From Bartonella sp. HY038 (lineage in GTDB: Bacteria > Pseudomonadota > Alphaproteobacteria > Rhizobiales > Rhizobiaceae): a DNA stretch of 64,000 nt. Below, one piece after another: positions 8,286-17,357 of the stretch. The stretch spans positions 2,604,001-2,668,000 of the forward strand of contig NZ_CP059725.1 in assembly GCF_014117425.1 (NCBI RefSeq), given 5' to 3'. The notes below the pieces were generated by a model. That model ran no database searches. It saw only the letters and a program-made list of their open reading frames with translations, and had not been told where the DNA came from. The stretch's first letter is position 1. Each line of letters opens with the position of its first letter. The position numbers and the translations under genes were made by a program.

Positions 8286-9688
8286 CCAGAAGAAAAAAAA
8301 AATTCACGTCATTGATGATTATAGTGGTTGCCTTGATAGCGGGCGCAGTCATTTATGGCTTTATGCATCAGGGTAAAATAATGCGTCTTTTAGCAGGTTG
8401 GAAAGGTGATAACGCCCCGATTGCTTATGCAGAAGGCGAAAGACTGCAAAATATACCAGTTTTTATACCAAAAGGTGATCCACGCGGCTTTGTCATTTTT
8501 GTTACAGATAAGGGTGATAGTTCAGCCAATGAGCAAGCTTTACAAAAATCTTTATTGGATCATAATTTAATTGTTGCCAATGTACGCTTTGATGCATGGC
8601 GCAAAGCTTTAGATGCCGAAGATGGCGAATGCATCTATTTGGTTTCCGATCTTGAAGCTTTGGCTAAAGATGTGGCACGAAGACTTGATCTTGAACAATA
8701 TTTCCGTCCTGTGATTGTTGGTTTAGGCGAAGGTGGCGCCATTACATATGCGGCAGCTTCAGACTCGCCATTAAATACTCTTGCTGGTGCGGTAAGCATT
8801 GACGCAAGTAGTGGTTCGCATACCCGTCTTCCCTCATGTACTGAGAATGCTCTTGCCACCAAAACTACCGATAATGGCTTCCAATATGGGCTTAATGTTT
8901 CCATTCCTGTTCCAACCGTGATTATCGACAATAAAAACCCAATCGATAATAATCCGATTGAAATTGGCGAAAGCGGTGATGTAGCCGTTCTTGCCCATGT
9001 CAGCAATGATGCCCAACGCATAAAACAAGCCGCCGACACAGCGCTTGCTTTTGCAATTCGCGATAATAGCGACAATGCATTACCGGTAGTTGACTTACCG
9101 TCGAAACAGGCACCCAAAGCTGTAGTGATTTTCTTTTCTGGTGATGGCGGTTGGCGTGATATTGATATGCAAATTGGCGATTGGATGCAAAACCATGATG
9201 TTCATGTCGTTGGTGTTGACTCCTTACGCTATTTTTGGGCTAAAAAAACACCCGAAGAAATGGCGCATGATATTGAACAAATGATAAAAAAAGCCGATCC
9301 AACCGGAAAATTACCAGTTAGTCTTTTTGGCTATTCTTTTGGGGCAGATGCTTTACCTTTTGCGTGGCCTTTACTGGATAGCAAAACCGCTAATCGCATC
9401 AAAATGATAGCTTTAATGGGCGTTTCAATGAGTGCTGACTTTCAAGTATCAATTGACGGCTGGTTTGGCGGAGCAGGAGATATGCCGGTTTTGCCAGCGC
9501 TGCAAAAAATGCCAATGGATAAAACTATTTGCATCTATGGTGATGAAGAAGATGATACGGCTTGTGCAAGCAAGGATCTTGGCTCAATGCAACGCATTGA
9601 ACTAAAAGGCGGCCACCATTTTGATGAAGATTATGCAAGCCTTGCACAAACCTTGCATGAAAATCTATTAAAGCGCATCGATAATTAA
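8282..9688 (+). CDS. acvB: AcvB/VirJ-family periplasmic lysyl-PG hydrolase
   Basis: A 468-residue alpha/beta hydrolase with one N-terminal membrane segment (residues about 8-28) and a periplasmic remainder. The C-terminal half carries FFSGDGGWRDID, the nucleophile elbow GYSFGAD and a late GGHHFDED that supplies the catalytic His. In Agrobacterium AcvB is known to hydrolyse lysylphosphatidylglycerol made by LpiA, so the two proteins balance lipid lysylation. VirJ/AcvB proteins are also linked to type IV secretion there, but no such genes occur here. Translationally coupled to lpiA through ATGA. Confidence 0.9.
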   Translation: MTRRKKKFTSLMIIVVALIAGAVIYGFMHQGKIMRLLAGWKGDNAPIAYAEGERLQNIPVFIPKGDPRGFVIFVTDKGDSSANEQALQKSLLDHNLIVANVRFDAWRKALDAEDGECIYLVSDLEALAKDVARRLDLEQYFRPVIVGLGEGGAITYAAASDSPLNTLAGAVSIDASSGSHTRLPSCTENALATKTTDNGFQYGLNVSIPVPTVIIDNKNPIDNNPIEIGESGDVAVLAHVSNDAQRIKQAADTALAFAIRDNSDNALPVVDLPSKQAPKAVVIFFSGDGGWRDIDMQIGDWMQNHDVHVVGVDSLRYFWAKKTPEEMAHDIEQMIKKADPTGKLPVSLFGYSFGADALPFAWPLLDSKTANRIKMIALMGVSMSADFQVSIDGWFGGAGDMPVLPALQKMPMDKTICIYGDEEDDTACASKDLGSMQRIELKGGHHFDEDYASLAQTLHENLLKRIDN

Positions 9689-9693
9689 GAGTT

Positions 9694-9737
9694 AAAAGGC
9701 ATCTCGCTAGGGTTAGGATACTAGCAAGATGCCTTTT
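9694..9737. terminator. Strong hairpin, likely bidirectional terminator
   Basis: A 17-bp arm at 9694-9710 (AAAAGGCATCTCGCTAG) pairs with 9721-9737 with one mismatch around a ten-base loop. A and T runs at the stem bases serve both strands: acvB from the left and the acetyltransferase from the right. Confidence 0.85.
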
Positions 9738-9746
9738 AAATTAACA

Positions 9747-10388
9747 TTAAGTGCTTGATAAGCCTTGATCATAAATTGCAACAGCTTCTTTTAAAGCATT
9801 TATATCATTTGCACATAATTGCCGTTTTACCGCATTAAATTTATCTTCTGGCCAATCATAAATTTTCAATGCCAAAAGATCATTAATCACCTCCGATGTA
9901 AAACGATGCTTAACCAATTTTGCTGGGCTACCCGCAACAATGCTATAGGGCTCAACATTTTTAGTGACAACGCTATTGGCTGCGATGATGGCTCCCTCAC
10001 CAATTTTGACACCAGGTAAAAGAATAGATCGCATACCAAGCCATGCCCCATCTTCAATAATAGTATCACCCTTGCGTTCATAGGCTTCATCAATAAAGTC
10101 AGCAAAAGGATAAAGACAAAACCAATCTGCACGATGGGTGTGATTACCACCCATTAAAATAATAACTTCAGCCGCTATGCAGACGTAATCGCCAATATAA
10201 AGCTTATCAATTTCCCAATTATTATTCCATTCCCGGCTAATTGCATCACCTTGCAAATAACGTACACAATAACTTTCAAAGCCGCTATCCCAGCAATCAC
10301 TATAATAGCTGTGAGTGCCTTTAATGATAATATTGGGATTGGTAACAACTTCATGCAAAAGCTGTGTTTTTGACCAATGTTTTTCCAT
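9747..10388 (-). CDS. CatB/Vat-type xenobiotic acetyltransferase
   Basis: A 213-residue left-handed beta-helix (hexapeptide repeat) acyltransferase. It shows VTNPNI near the N-terminus, KLYIGDYVCIAAEV, MGGNHTHRADW (the region of the catalytic His) and the C-terminal YSIVAGSPAKLVKHRF, in the order seen in type B chloramphenicol and streptogramin acetyltransferases. These enzymes acetylate drugs from acetyl-CoA. Resistance cannot be concluded from sequence, since many relatives act on unknown alcohols. I place the start at the ATG at 10388, eleven bases after AAAGG, rather than the GTG at 10397 that nearly abuts it. It stands alone between two hairpin/intergenic regions. Confidence 0.85.
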   Translation of the reverse strand: MEKHWSKTQLLHEVVTNPNIIIKGTHSYYSDCWDSGFESYCVRYLQGDAISREWNNNWEIDKLYIGDYVCIAAEVIILMGGNHTHRADWFCLYPFADFIDEAYERKGDTIIEDGAWLGMRSILLPGVKIGEGAIIAANSVVTKNVEPYSIVAGSPAKLVKHRFTSEVINDLLALKIYDWPEDKFNAVKRQLCANDINALKEAVAIYDQGLSST

Positions 10389-10415
10389 TATAAGCACGCC
10401 TTTACCATATAAATA

Positions 10416-10982
10416 CTAATAGCCAAGCGTTGCACGAACTGCCATAGCGGGCAAAGTAAGAATCTGCATACCGATACAAAAGGCCAAAAATGCAATAATC
10501 GTACCTAAGACAATACCAACTGCCCCATTCATAAACTTTGCTGTCCAAATTGGATCGCGCGCAATTGGCGGTTCTGGGTCATTTTTATCATCATCAAGGG
10601 TAACAATAAAAAGCCCCAAATTAAGAAGTGGTACAATGCTTAGCCACGCTGCCCGTTTACTACCAAAACCATCGCGCGCTCGCATTACAGCTAAAACCAT
10701 ATAGAAAAAGCCTAGCAAAAATGACGGTAAACTTAATAAGGCTAAAATTACTAAGGGCGGCAGCAAAATCATATTTGTGGTAATAGCAAGATAAGTAACC
10801 AACCAACTAAGTAGCATATAGAAAAAATAAAGGGTTCCAAATAGGAAAAGGTAAGGAATACGGTAAAGGGTTTTTCGACCAAACATCAAAAAATAACCCA
10901 ATACCAATCCAATAAAAAGCGATAACAACCATGTTCCGACCGGTAAGATCGGGCTTCTAATAGCAAAAATATAATCTAGCAT
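10416..10982 (-). CDS. Multi-pass membrane protein, DUF805-like
   Basis: A 188-residue protein with about four to five hydrophobic segments. The segment RARDGFGSKRAAWLSIVPLLN followed by FIVTLDDDKNDP resembles the signature of DUF805-type inner-membrane proteins, whose role is unknown. A second copy of this topology follows at the C-terminus. AAAGGAAATAAA precedes the ATG. It lies 27 bp upstream of the acetyltransferase on the same strand and may be co-transcribed with it. Confidence 0.65.
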   Translation of the reverse strand: MLDYIFAIRSPILPVGTWLLSLFIGLVLGYFLMFGRKTLYRIPYLFLFGTLYFFYMLLSWLVTYLAITTNMILLPPLVILALLSLPSFLLGFFYMVLAVMRARDGFGSKRAAWLSIVPLLNLGLFIVTLDDDKNDPEPPIARDPIWTAKFMNGAVGIVLGTIIAFLAFCIGMQILTLPAMAVRATLGY

Positions 10983-11091
10983 TTTATTTCCTTTAAATAC
11001 CGCACGGTAACTGGCAATTTGACTTTATTATCCTCCACTTTTAGAGGCATCCAATTGGCATTATATAATTTACTAATGCCTATAAAATATC

Positions 11092-11502
11092 TTAACCAAA
11101 TATTATTCCACCACCCTCATCAATTCTTATAATTGCATCATATACAGAGGATGTATAAAAATTATATTTAAATATAATTTTATTCCTACTTTTTTCATTA
11201 AAAAAAATATCAACGATATTTATTTCATAATTTACTTTAAAAAATTGTTCGTATATGGAACTATATCCAAATTTATTATTTTTATTGCTATTATCAGACC
11301 AATTAGGGGCTATCTGTTCGAAATAATCTATGGTAAAATTCCAATTTTCGTCTAATGTAAACCTTAATATCTTATCTGAACTCTTCACAAAAAAAAATTC
11401 ATTTATAGGTAAAAATTTTAAATTATCACTCTCTTTTTTTACAATACATGGTATTAATATGTCTTGTATTCCATTATTTATAATATAATTTTTCCAATCC
11501 AT
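11092..11502 (-). CDS. Immunity-like hypothetical protein, copy 1
   Basis: A 136-residue protein starting MDWKNYIINNGIQDIL. It is clearly related to the product of 11582-12028: both have FFxKxxxKILRF, ENWxxxIxxxExIxPxW, GYxSIYxxFF, INIxDI and IIFKY in the same order. The family is not recognised. Very AT-rich coding, small size, tandem duplication and position downstream of a decayed gene are typical of polymorphic-toxin immunity genes; that role is inferred. The start is the ATG at 11502 because GAGG stands eight bases upstream and it aligns with the paralogue's start. Confidence 0.6.
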   Translation of the reverse strand: MDWKNYIINNGIQDILIPCIVKKESDNLKFLPINEFFFVKSSDKILRFTLDENWNFTIDYFEQIAPNWSDNSNKNNKFGYSSIYEQFFKVNYEINIVDIFFNEKSRNKIIFKYNFYTSSVYDAIIRIDEGGGIIFG

Positions 11503-11581
11503 TTTATACCTCACAAGATATACAAATTTAAAAAAAACAATTACGATTATAAAACTTTGATATAAATAATATTAATTTTAT

Positions 11582-12028
11582 TTACTCAAGTTCTTTTCCA
11601 AATAAAATACCTATAATTACGTTAGAAGATATTATAGATTCACAAACCTTAGAATTATTTATTCTATATTTAAATATAATACAATCACCATTATTATTAA
11701 TATGTTTTATATCAATAATATTTATTTTAGATTTTGTTCTAAAAAAATTTCTGTATATAGAAATATAGCCAGTTGGATCGATATTTTTTTTTGAAAAAAT
11801 TGTATGATCATATTCAGTTAACCAATAGGGAGTTATTTTCTCTATAAAACCGATATTATATTCCCAGTTATCCTCTAATTTAAATCGTAAAATTTTGTTT
11901 GCAGTTTTTATAAAAAATGCATCATAATAACATGTTAAATTATAATAGCCATGATCATCCACTTCTGTAGGACCAGATACTAAAATATCATCCACCCCAT
12001 TACATAAAATAAAATTTTTCCAATCCAT
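11582..12028 (-). CDS. Immunity-like hypothetical protein, copy 2
   Basis: A 148-residue paralogue of the neighbouring 11092-11502 product, starting MDWKNFILCNGVDDIL and sharing KILRFKLEDNW and GYISIYRNFF. Its 5' end overlaps the last 29 bases of a decayed gene (12000-12520), which suggests that an intact ancestor of that gene was once translated just before it, as in toxin-immunity pairs. Base composition is much more AT-rich than the metabolic genes on either side. No family recognised; function inferred from context only. Confidence 0.6.
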   Translation of the reverse strand: MDWKNFILCNGVDDILVSGPTEVDDHGYYNLTCYYDAFFIKTANKILRFKLEDNWEYNIGFIEKITPYWLTEYDHTIFSKKNIDPTGYISIYRNFFRTKSKINIIDIKHINNNGDCIIFKYRINNSKVCESIISSNVIIGILFGKELE

Positions 12029-12520
12029 TTTTAACCCATTCTACTTTAAAAAATGTTGTGGCTTTTCCTTTACTTTCTTTTAACATTGTAACCCATAGAC
12101 CATCAGAAGCAATAAAAACAAGTAACCCATGCCCTTGATATAATTCTAAAGGTTGGCCACCTTCTATTAAGGTATAAAGACCATCTTGTTTGAGCAATTT
12201 ACCATCAATATAGCAGTAGCTAAATCATCTAAAAAAATGCCCCAAATTATCACCATCTTTTTTGTTGATTGATGATAGGGTTGCAACTAAAGAACCTATG
12301 CTACCATACCCTGATGTACTAAAACCTATTCCACCTCCTCCTAAAAGGTAGGATTATCTTGACCGTCATAGGCGTAAAAACGGTTAAGTGATTAGCGAAC
12401 GTTTTTAAGAACCAAATTTTGCATGATAACATTCTACATTGATGGGTCCTTATTCCAATCATCATGATTATTATCGAGTTCTTCTGGCTCTATTTTAGGC
12501 TTTGCTTTAGATTCTTATAT
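12000..12520 (-). pseudogene. Decayed gene, possible toxin C-terminus remnant
   Basis: Reading the minus strand, protein-like stretches appear one after another in different frames, separated by stops or shifts: KPKIEPEELDNNHDDWNKDPSM, then NRFYAYDGQDNPTF, then LGGGGIGFSTSGYGSIGSL, then IDGKLLKQDGLYTLIEGG to FFKVEWVKNG. Together they read like the end of one larger protein. The TTG-initiated ORF at 12000-12197 is only its last piece. The remnant runs into the 5' end of an immunity-like gene, so I infer a degraded contact-toxin C-terminus. Exact boundaries are uncertain. Confidence 0.5.
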
Positions 12521-12692
12521 TGTAAGCTGCCATACCATATTAGACTAAATAATAACAATAAATATCCATTGCTAAAAGCGCCATAAATCTTGAAAAGATA
12601 GTTCAAGATTATCACTAAAGGTTCAATACGTTTCTTCTTCAAACAGTTTATAATTAAAATAATTCAATGTTTGTGTGGAGGGACATCTTTAT

Positions 12693-13406
12693 ATGAAAAA
12701 TCCTAACCTATTGTCGAAAACAGGGCATATTACAAGGCGAGGCCTGTTATTAGGTGCTGGCGCCTGTGCAGCCCTTGGTCTATGTGCGAACCAAATGGCA
12801 GCGATAGCTCAGCCTTTACCAATTGATACCTATCAACGGGTGTTTTTTAATGCCCAAGAATGGGCTTTTATTAAAGCCGCAACGGCGAGAATCATCCCAT
12901 CTGATGGCGCAGGGCCAGGTGCAATAGAGGCCCATGTCCCTATTTTCATTGATAAGCAGATGATGACGACATGGGGACAAGGCGAAGATTGGTATCGCCA
13001 TGAGCCTTTTGATCCAAAAGCGCCAAGCTATACCGGTTATCAAGCAGAGCCGACACCCGCACAAGCCTATCGCATCGCCATTGCACGCATTGATACTTGG
13101 TGCAGCGAACAATATGGCGATATTTTTGCAAATTTAAAAGCCGAGCAACAAGATGAAGCTTTGACTCGTATTGAAAAAGACGAAGTCCCCATTGACGAGT
13201 TTCGCTCCAGTGATTTTTTTGCCTTTCTATTGCAAAACACCAAAGAAGGATATTTAGCTGATCCGATTTATGGCGGTAATCATGATATGGCGGCTTGGGT
13301 CTATATTGGTTTTCCAGGCGCAAGAGCAAGTTTTCTTGAATGGGTAGAAAAGGACAATGTAAAATATCGTCTCGGGCCCGTAAGTCTTTCCGGCGAAAGG
13401 GCATAA
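12693..13406 (+). CDS. Gluconate 2-dehydrogenase small subunit (subunit 3 family), TAT-exported
   Basis: A 237-residue protein with a twin-arginine signal (TRRGLLLGAGACAALGLCA) in the first 50 residues. The mature part matches the Gluconate_2-dh3 family: FFNAQEWAFIKAATARIIPSD, then a C-terminal GGNHDMAAWVYIGFPGA. This subunit carries the flavoprotein across the membrane through the TAT system in periplasmic GMC dehydrogenases. The start is the ATG at 12693, since GGAGGG at 12677-12682 is well placed; the longer GTG form overlaps it. First gene of a three-gene operon with the flavoprotein four bases downstream. Confidence 0.9.
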   Translation: MKNPNLLSKTGHITRRGLLLGAGACAALGLCANQMAAIAQPLPIDTYQRVFFNAQEWAFIKAATARIIPSDGAGPGAIEAHVPIFIDKQMMTTWGQGEDWYRHEPFDPKAPSYTGYQAEPTPAQAYRIAIARIDTWCSEQYGDIFANLKAEQQDEALTRIEKDEVPIDEFRSSDFFAFLLQNTKEGYLADPIYGGNHDMAAWVYIGFPGARASFLEWVEKDNVKYRLGPVSLSGERA

Positions 13407-13409
13407 ATC

Positions 13410-15176
13410 ATGACAATAACCATGAAAAAAAAAGACGTTGTAATTATCGGCCTTGGCTGGACCGGAGCTATTCTTGGCATTGAACTTGCGCAAGAAGGCT
13501 TAGAAATATTAGCGCTTGAACGCGGTGAAGATCGCGATACTGTACCACAATGGGCTTACCCAAAACCTGCCGACGAATTAAAATATGGTTTGCGTTATGA
13601 CAATATGGTGCGTCCTGCGGATTGGACAATTAGCATTCGCCGCTCGCTAACCGATAAAGCAGAACCCTATCGGCAATTAGGGTCATTTTTACCCGGTAAT
13701 GGCGTTGGTGGTGCAGGCATGCATTGGAATGGTCAAAACTGGCGGGCACATCCACAAGAATTACGTCTTCGTTCCTATGTGCAAGAAAATTTCGGCAATA
13801 TTATTCCAGATAATATGACCATTGAAGATTGGGGCGTTAGCTATGAAGAATTAGAGCCATTTTATGATTATTTTGAGAAAGTAGCCGGAGTTTCAGGCTA
13901 TGCAGGTAATTTAAATGGTGAAATTCGTGAAGGCGGCAATCCCTTTGAAGGCCCACGAAACAATGATTACCCCATGGCACCGCTTGATCTTACTTATAAT
14001 GGCCGCCTGTTTACTCAAGGTGCAAAATCGCTCGGGCTTCATCCATTTCCTTTCCCATCGGCGATCGCATCGCGTTCTTATACCAATCCTTATGGCATGC
14101 AAATGGGATCGTGTAATTATTGCGGTTTTTGTGAACGCTATGGCTGCTTGAATTACTCCAAAGCTTCGCCACAACTTGCTATCCTTGCAGCACTCAAGCA
14201 ATATAAAAATTTTGAATATCGTACAAAATCTGATGTTATTCGTATTAATAAAGCCGCTGATGGTAAAACGGTTACCGGCGTCACTTATGTAAACGAGCAA
14301 GGGGAAGAGGTTTTTCAGCCAGCAGATTTAGTCATTCTTGCTGGTTTCCAATTAACCAATGTCCATATGCTATTGGTTTCAGAGATTGGCACGCCCTATA
14401 ATCCCGAAACGGGTGAAGGCGTTGTTGGTAAAAATTACGCTTATCAAACCACTGGCGGTGGCAGCAAATTATTTTTTAAAGACAAAGTTTTTAACCCGTT
14501 TATCGGCCATGGTGCTAATGGTGCGGTGATTGATGACTTTGGTACAGCAAATATCGACTTTGCCAAAGAAGGCTTTATTGGCGGCAGCTATATTAGTTCA
14601 TCACAAACCAACGGTCAGCCAATCCATTCTACTAGCCTACCCAAAGGCACCCCTGCATGGGGTGCGGGTTGGAAGAAAGCTATGGGAGATTGGTATGGCC
14701 ACAGCATGGGTATTGGCCATCACGGTACCAATATGAGCTATCGCGATAGCTATCTTGATCTTGATCCAACCTATAAGGATAAATATGGCCGCCCATTGAT
14801 GCGCATGACCTTTAATTGGCATGATAATGATATTTTAATGGCCCAATTCATGGCACGGCAAATGGACAAAATTGCTCATGCAATTGGTGCAGACCAAATT
14901 GAAACATCACAAATGGAAATTGGTCAGCCCTATGATGTGCGCCCCTATCAATCAACCCATACAGTTGGTGGTGCAATTATGGGAACAGATCCAAAAAAAT
15001 CGGTTTTAAACCGCTATTTACAGCATTGGGATGTCCATAATCTCTTTGTGACTGGTGCTAGCGCCTTCCCGCAAAATATTGAATATAATCCTACTGGCAC
15101 AGTAGGAGCTTTAGCCTATTGGCTCGCGCATGCCTTACGTACAAATTATCTTAAAAATCCACGTCCATTGGTATAG
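13410..15176 (+). CDS. GMC-family FAD dehydrogenase large subunit (gluconate/sugar dehydrogenase)
   Basis: A 588-residue flavoprotein. The dinucleotide-binding motif VVIIGLGWTGA is at residues about 10-20 and a GNGVGGAGMHWNGQNWR segment near 100 contacts FAD. A cysteine-rich NYCGFCERYGC at about 235 resembles the Fe-S site of membrane-bound gluconate and fructose dehydrogenases. The C-terminus has STHTVGGAIMG and NPTGTVGALAYWLA. It oxidises a sugar or sugar acid in the periplasm and passes electrons to the cytochrome encoded next. The exact substrate (gluconate, 2-ketogluconate or another polyol) cannot be read from sequence. MTITM allows a second possible start. Confidence 0.9.
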   Translation: MTITMKKKDVVIIGLGWTGAILGIELAQEGLEILALERGEDRDTVPQWAYPKPADELKYGLRYDNMVRPADWTISIRRSLTDKAEPYRQLGSFLPGNGVGGAGMHWNGQNWRAHPQELRLRSYVQENFGNIIPDNMTIEDWGVSYEELEPFYDYFEKVAGVSGYAGNLNGEIREGGNPFEGPRNNDYPMAPLDLTYNGRLFTQGAKSLGLHPFPFPSAIASRSYTNPYGMQMGSCNYCGFCERYGCLNYSKASPQLAILAALKQYKNFEYRTKSDVIRINKAADGKTVTGVTYVNEQGEEVFQPADLVILAGFQLTNVHMLLVSEIGTPYNPETGEGVVGKNYAYQTTGGGSKLFFKDKVFNPFIGHGANGAVIDDFGTANIDFAKEGFIGGSYISSSQTNGQPIHSTSLPKGTPAWGAGWKKAMGDWYGHSMGIGHHGTNMSYRDSYLDLDPTYKDKYGRPLMRMTFNWHDNDILMAQFMARQMDKIAHAIGADQIETSQMEIGQPYDVRPYQSTHTVGGAIMGTDPKKSVLNRYLQHWDVHNLFVTGASAFPQNIEYNPTGTVGALAYWLAHALRTNYLKNPRPLV

Positions 15177-15187
15177 GGGGCAAGAAA

Positions 15188-16507
15188 ATGCGTCGTTTTA
15201 TGAAGATTATTCTTTCCCTTATTATTCTTGGTCTTGTTGCAATTGCTGGGATTATATTTATTCCCATTCAACGTACTGGCCCATTAGAAAACCTCCCCAC
15301 AGATTATAAACCAGCCAAAGGTGCTGGGGAATATGTCGCTATATTAGCCGATTGCGCCGCCTGCCATACTGCGCCTAATGGTAAAGCTTTTGCTGGTGGC
15401 CGAGAAGTTGAAAGCCCGTTTGGAACAATCTATTCGTCTAATATTACGCCAAGCAAAGAGGGTATTGGCAATTGGACATTAGACCAGTTTCGCGATGCTG
15501 TGCGTGATGGCATTGCCGCTGATGGTAGCCATTTATATCCAGCTATGCCTTATGAAAACTATCGTAAAATAAGCGAAAAGGACATGGTTGCCCTTTATGA
15601 TTATTTCATGCATGAGGTGAAGGCCGTTGATGAAGCAACGCCAAAAACATCGCTCATGTTTCCATTCAATCAAAGATGGGGCATAAGGGTTTGGAATTGG
15701 TACGCCTTGCGGGGCGGTGCTGGTTTTAACAATCGCTATAAAAATGAGCAGCTTGACCGTGGTGCTTATATCGTTGAAAGTCTCGCCCATTGCAGCGCTT
15801 GCCATACGCCACGTGATTTATTCTTCCGTCAAGAAAGCACCGATGCCACAGGTAAAAACTTTTTAGCCGGCGCTAATCTTTCTGGTTGGTATGCACCCGA
15901 TTTATCAAGCAATCATTCTACAATGCAAGGTTGGAGCGATGAGGACATTGCTCTTTATCTAACCACAGCACGTAATAATATAAGTGCAGCGGTTGGCCCA
16001 ATGCAGCTTGTTGCCGGTGAATCTTTACAATTTGCGAGCAAGGATGATGTCAATGCGATTGTTGCTTATCTTCGTCATATCAAACAAGATAGACCTGTTG
16101 TAAAATCAGCATCTGCCGCAATTATCGACACACAAAAAACAACTAAATTGCTCACGGATGCTGCACCGGATATGCCGCTTGGCGCAAGGCTTTACCTTGA
16201 CAATTGTAATGCTTGCCATTTTGCCAATGGCCGCGGCGCACCGCAGGTATTCCCACAACTTGACGGTGCAAGCATTGTTAATGCCAAAGACCCTTCTGGC
16301 ATGATTGATGTTATTTTGCATGGAGCCCGCTTGCCTTCGACCAAACAAAGGCCAGCCGATCTTGCTATGCCAAGCTTTGCCTACCGCATGAATGATGAGG
16401 AAGTGGCAACATTGGTTACTTTCTTACGCCATGCTTGGGGAAATAATGCCCCTAAAGTAGATGCTAAAGATGTAGCAAAAATTAGAGCAAACCCATTAAA
16501 ACAATAA
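15188..16507 (+). CDS. Tri-haem cytochrome c subunit of the dehydrogenase
   Basis: A 439-residue protein with an N-terminal membrane segment (residues about 5-24) and three c-type haem sites: CAACH near residue 56, CSACH near 204 and CNACH near 342. Three haems in this arrangement are typical of the cytochrome subunit of gluconate and alcohol dehydrogenases, which passes electrons to ubiquinone. It follows the flavoprotein by 11 bp, with AGGGGGCAAGAAA before the ATG. Cytochrome maturation genes are not in the window. Confidence 0.92.
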   Translation: MRRFMKIILSLIILGLVAIAGIIFIPIQRTGPLENLPTDYKPAKGAGEYVAILADCAACHTAPNGKAFAGGREVESPFGTIYSSNITPSKEGIGNWTLDQFRDAVRDGIAADGSHLYPAMPYENYRKISEKDMVALYDYFMHEVKAVDEATPKTSLMFPFNQRWGIRVWNWYALRGGAGFNNRYKNEQLDRGAYIVESLAHCSACHTPRDLFFRQESTDATGKNFLAGANLSGWYAPDLSSNHSTMQGWSDEDIALYLTTARNNISAAVGPMQLVAGESLQFASKDDVNAIVAYLRHIKQDRPVVKSASAAIIDTQKTTKLLTDAAPDMPLGARLYLDNCNACHFANGRGAPQVFPQLDGASIVNAKDPSGMIDVILHGARLPSTKQRPADLAMPSFAYRMNDEEVATLVTFLRHAWGNNAPKVDAKDVAKIRANPLKQ

Positions 16508-16513
16508 AAAAAC

Positions 16514-16566
16514 GAGCACCTTAATAGTTTTACCAAGAGGGTAATGACGATTAAGGTGCTCTTTAA
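16514..16566. terminator. Hairpin between the dehydrogenase operon and phnL
   Basis: A perfect 12-bp inverted repeat, GAGCACCTTAAT (16514-16525) and its complement at 16550-16561, flanked by A and T tracts. It lies between convergent operons and may stop both. Confidence 0.75.
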
Positions 16567-16586
16567 AACCAATCTGCTATTGCCCA

Positions 16587-17303
16587 CTATTGCAGATTGA
16601 CCATTGGTGAAAGATCAATTTCACGATCAATCAAATCTTCAACATCTTCTCTATGATGAAATACCCCTATCATAGCCGTGCCATTTTCCTTTAATTCTTG
16701 TAAGCGCTTAATCAGAGCCGCACGCGCTATAACGTCAAGCGAGGCAGTTGGCTCGTCAAGAAACAATAATTTTTGCGGTACAATCAGTGCGCGTGCTAAA
16801 TTTACCTTTTGCTGCTCACCACCAGAAAAAGTCGATGGATAGGCTTGCCATAAAGCTTGTTTAACCCCAAAGGCAGCTAAATAGTCTTGTGCCTTTTCTA
16901 ATGCTATTTGTTTGTCTTCGCCTGCATTTAAAAGCGGTTCAGCAACAAGATCTTGCGCACTTACCCTTGGGCGCGGCTGCAAAAATTGTGTTACAAAACC
17001 AATCTCCTTACGGCGCAATAGGGCTATATCAATATCACTTGCACAAGCAAGATCAATCACACCGTAATCACTGGCATAATACACATGACCACCGCGCGGC
17101 ACGCATGAGCGATAGAGCGTGCGCAGCAAAGTAGATTTACCAACACCATTTGGCCCACGTAATAGAATAAATTCGCCGCGATTAAGTTTAAAACTAATAT
17201 TTTCAAAAGCCGGCAATTGAGTTTTTAATAAATGAATATCAAAAAATTTGGTAAGATTTTCAACACGCAACAGCGGGTCATTTATTTGACCTATAAAATC
17301 CAT
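16587..17303 (-). CDS. phnL: C-P lyase ABC-type ATPase PhnL
   Basis: A 238-residue ABC ATPase with Walker A GPNGVGKST near residue 52, signature FSGGEQQKVNLARAL near 160 and Walker B LLFLDEPTASLD. It lacks any permease partner in the operon and is last in phnGHIJKL, which identifies PhnL. In the E. coli pathway PhnL is needed with PhnG, H and I to attach the phosphonate to ribose of ATP in place of adenine. It follows phnK after a 54-bp gap. Confidence 0.93.
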   Translation of the reverse strand: MDFIGQINDPLLRVENLTKFFDIHLLKTQLPAFENISFKLNRGEFILLRGPNGVGKSTLLRTLYRSCVPRGGHVYYASDYGVIDLACASDIDIALLRRKEIGFVTQFLQPRPRVSAQDLVAEPLLNAGEDKQIALEKAQDYLAAFGVKQALWQAYPSTFSGGEQQKVNLARALIVPQKLLFLDEPTASLDVIARAALIKRLQELKENGTAMIGVFHHREDVEDLIDREIDLSPMVNLQ

Positions 17304-17357
17304 TTTTCAAATGCTCCTTTCCTATTGATATAATTTTACCACCGATAATCTTACTAC

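Noticed and set aside
8635..9117. 160-codon minus-strand ORF inside acvB
   Set aside because: Antisense shadow of a well-supported alpha/beta hydrolase; no start signal and no recognisable domain.
12946..13404. Long minus-strand ORF opposite the dehydrogenase small subunit
   Set aside because: A shadow of the real gene: the plus-strand product has a TAT signal and family motifs, while this reading has none.
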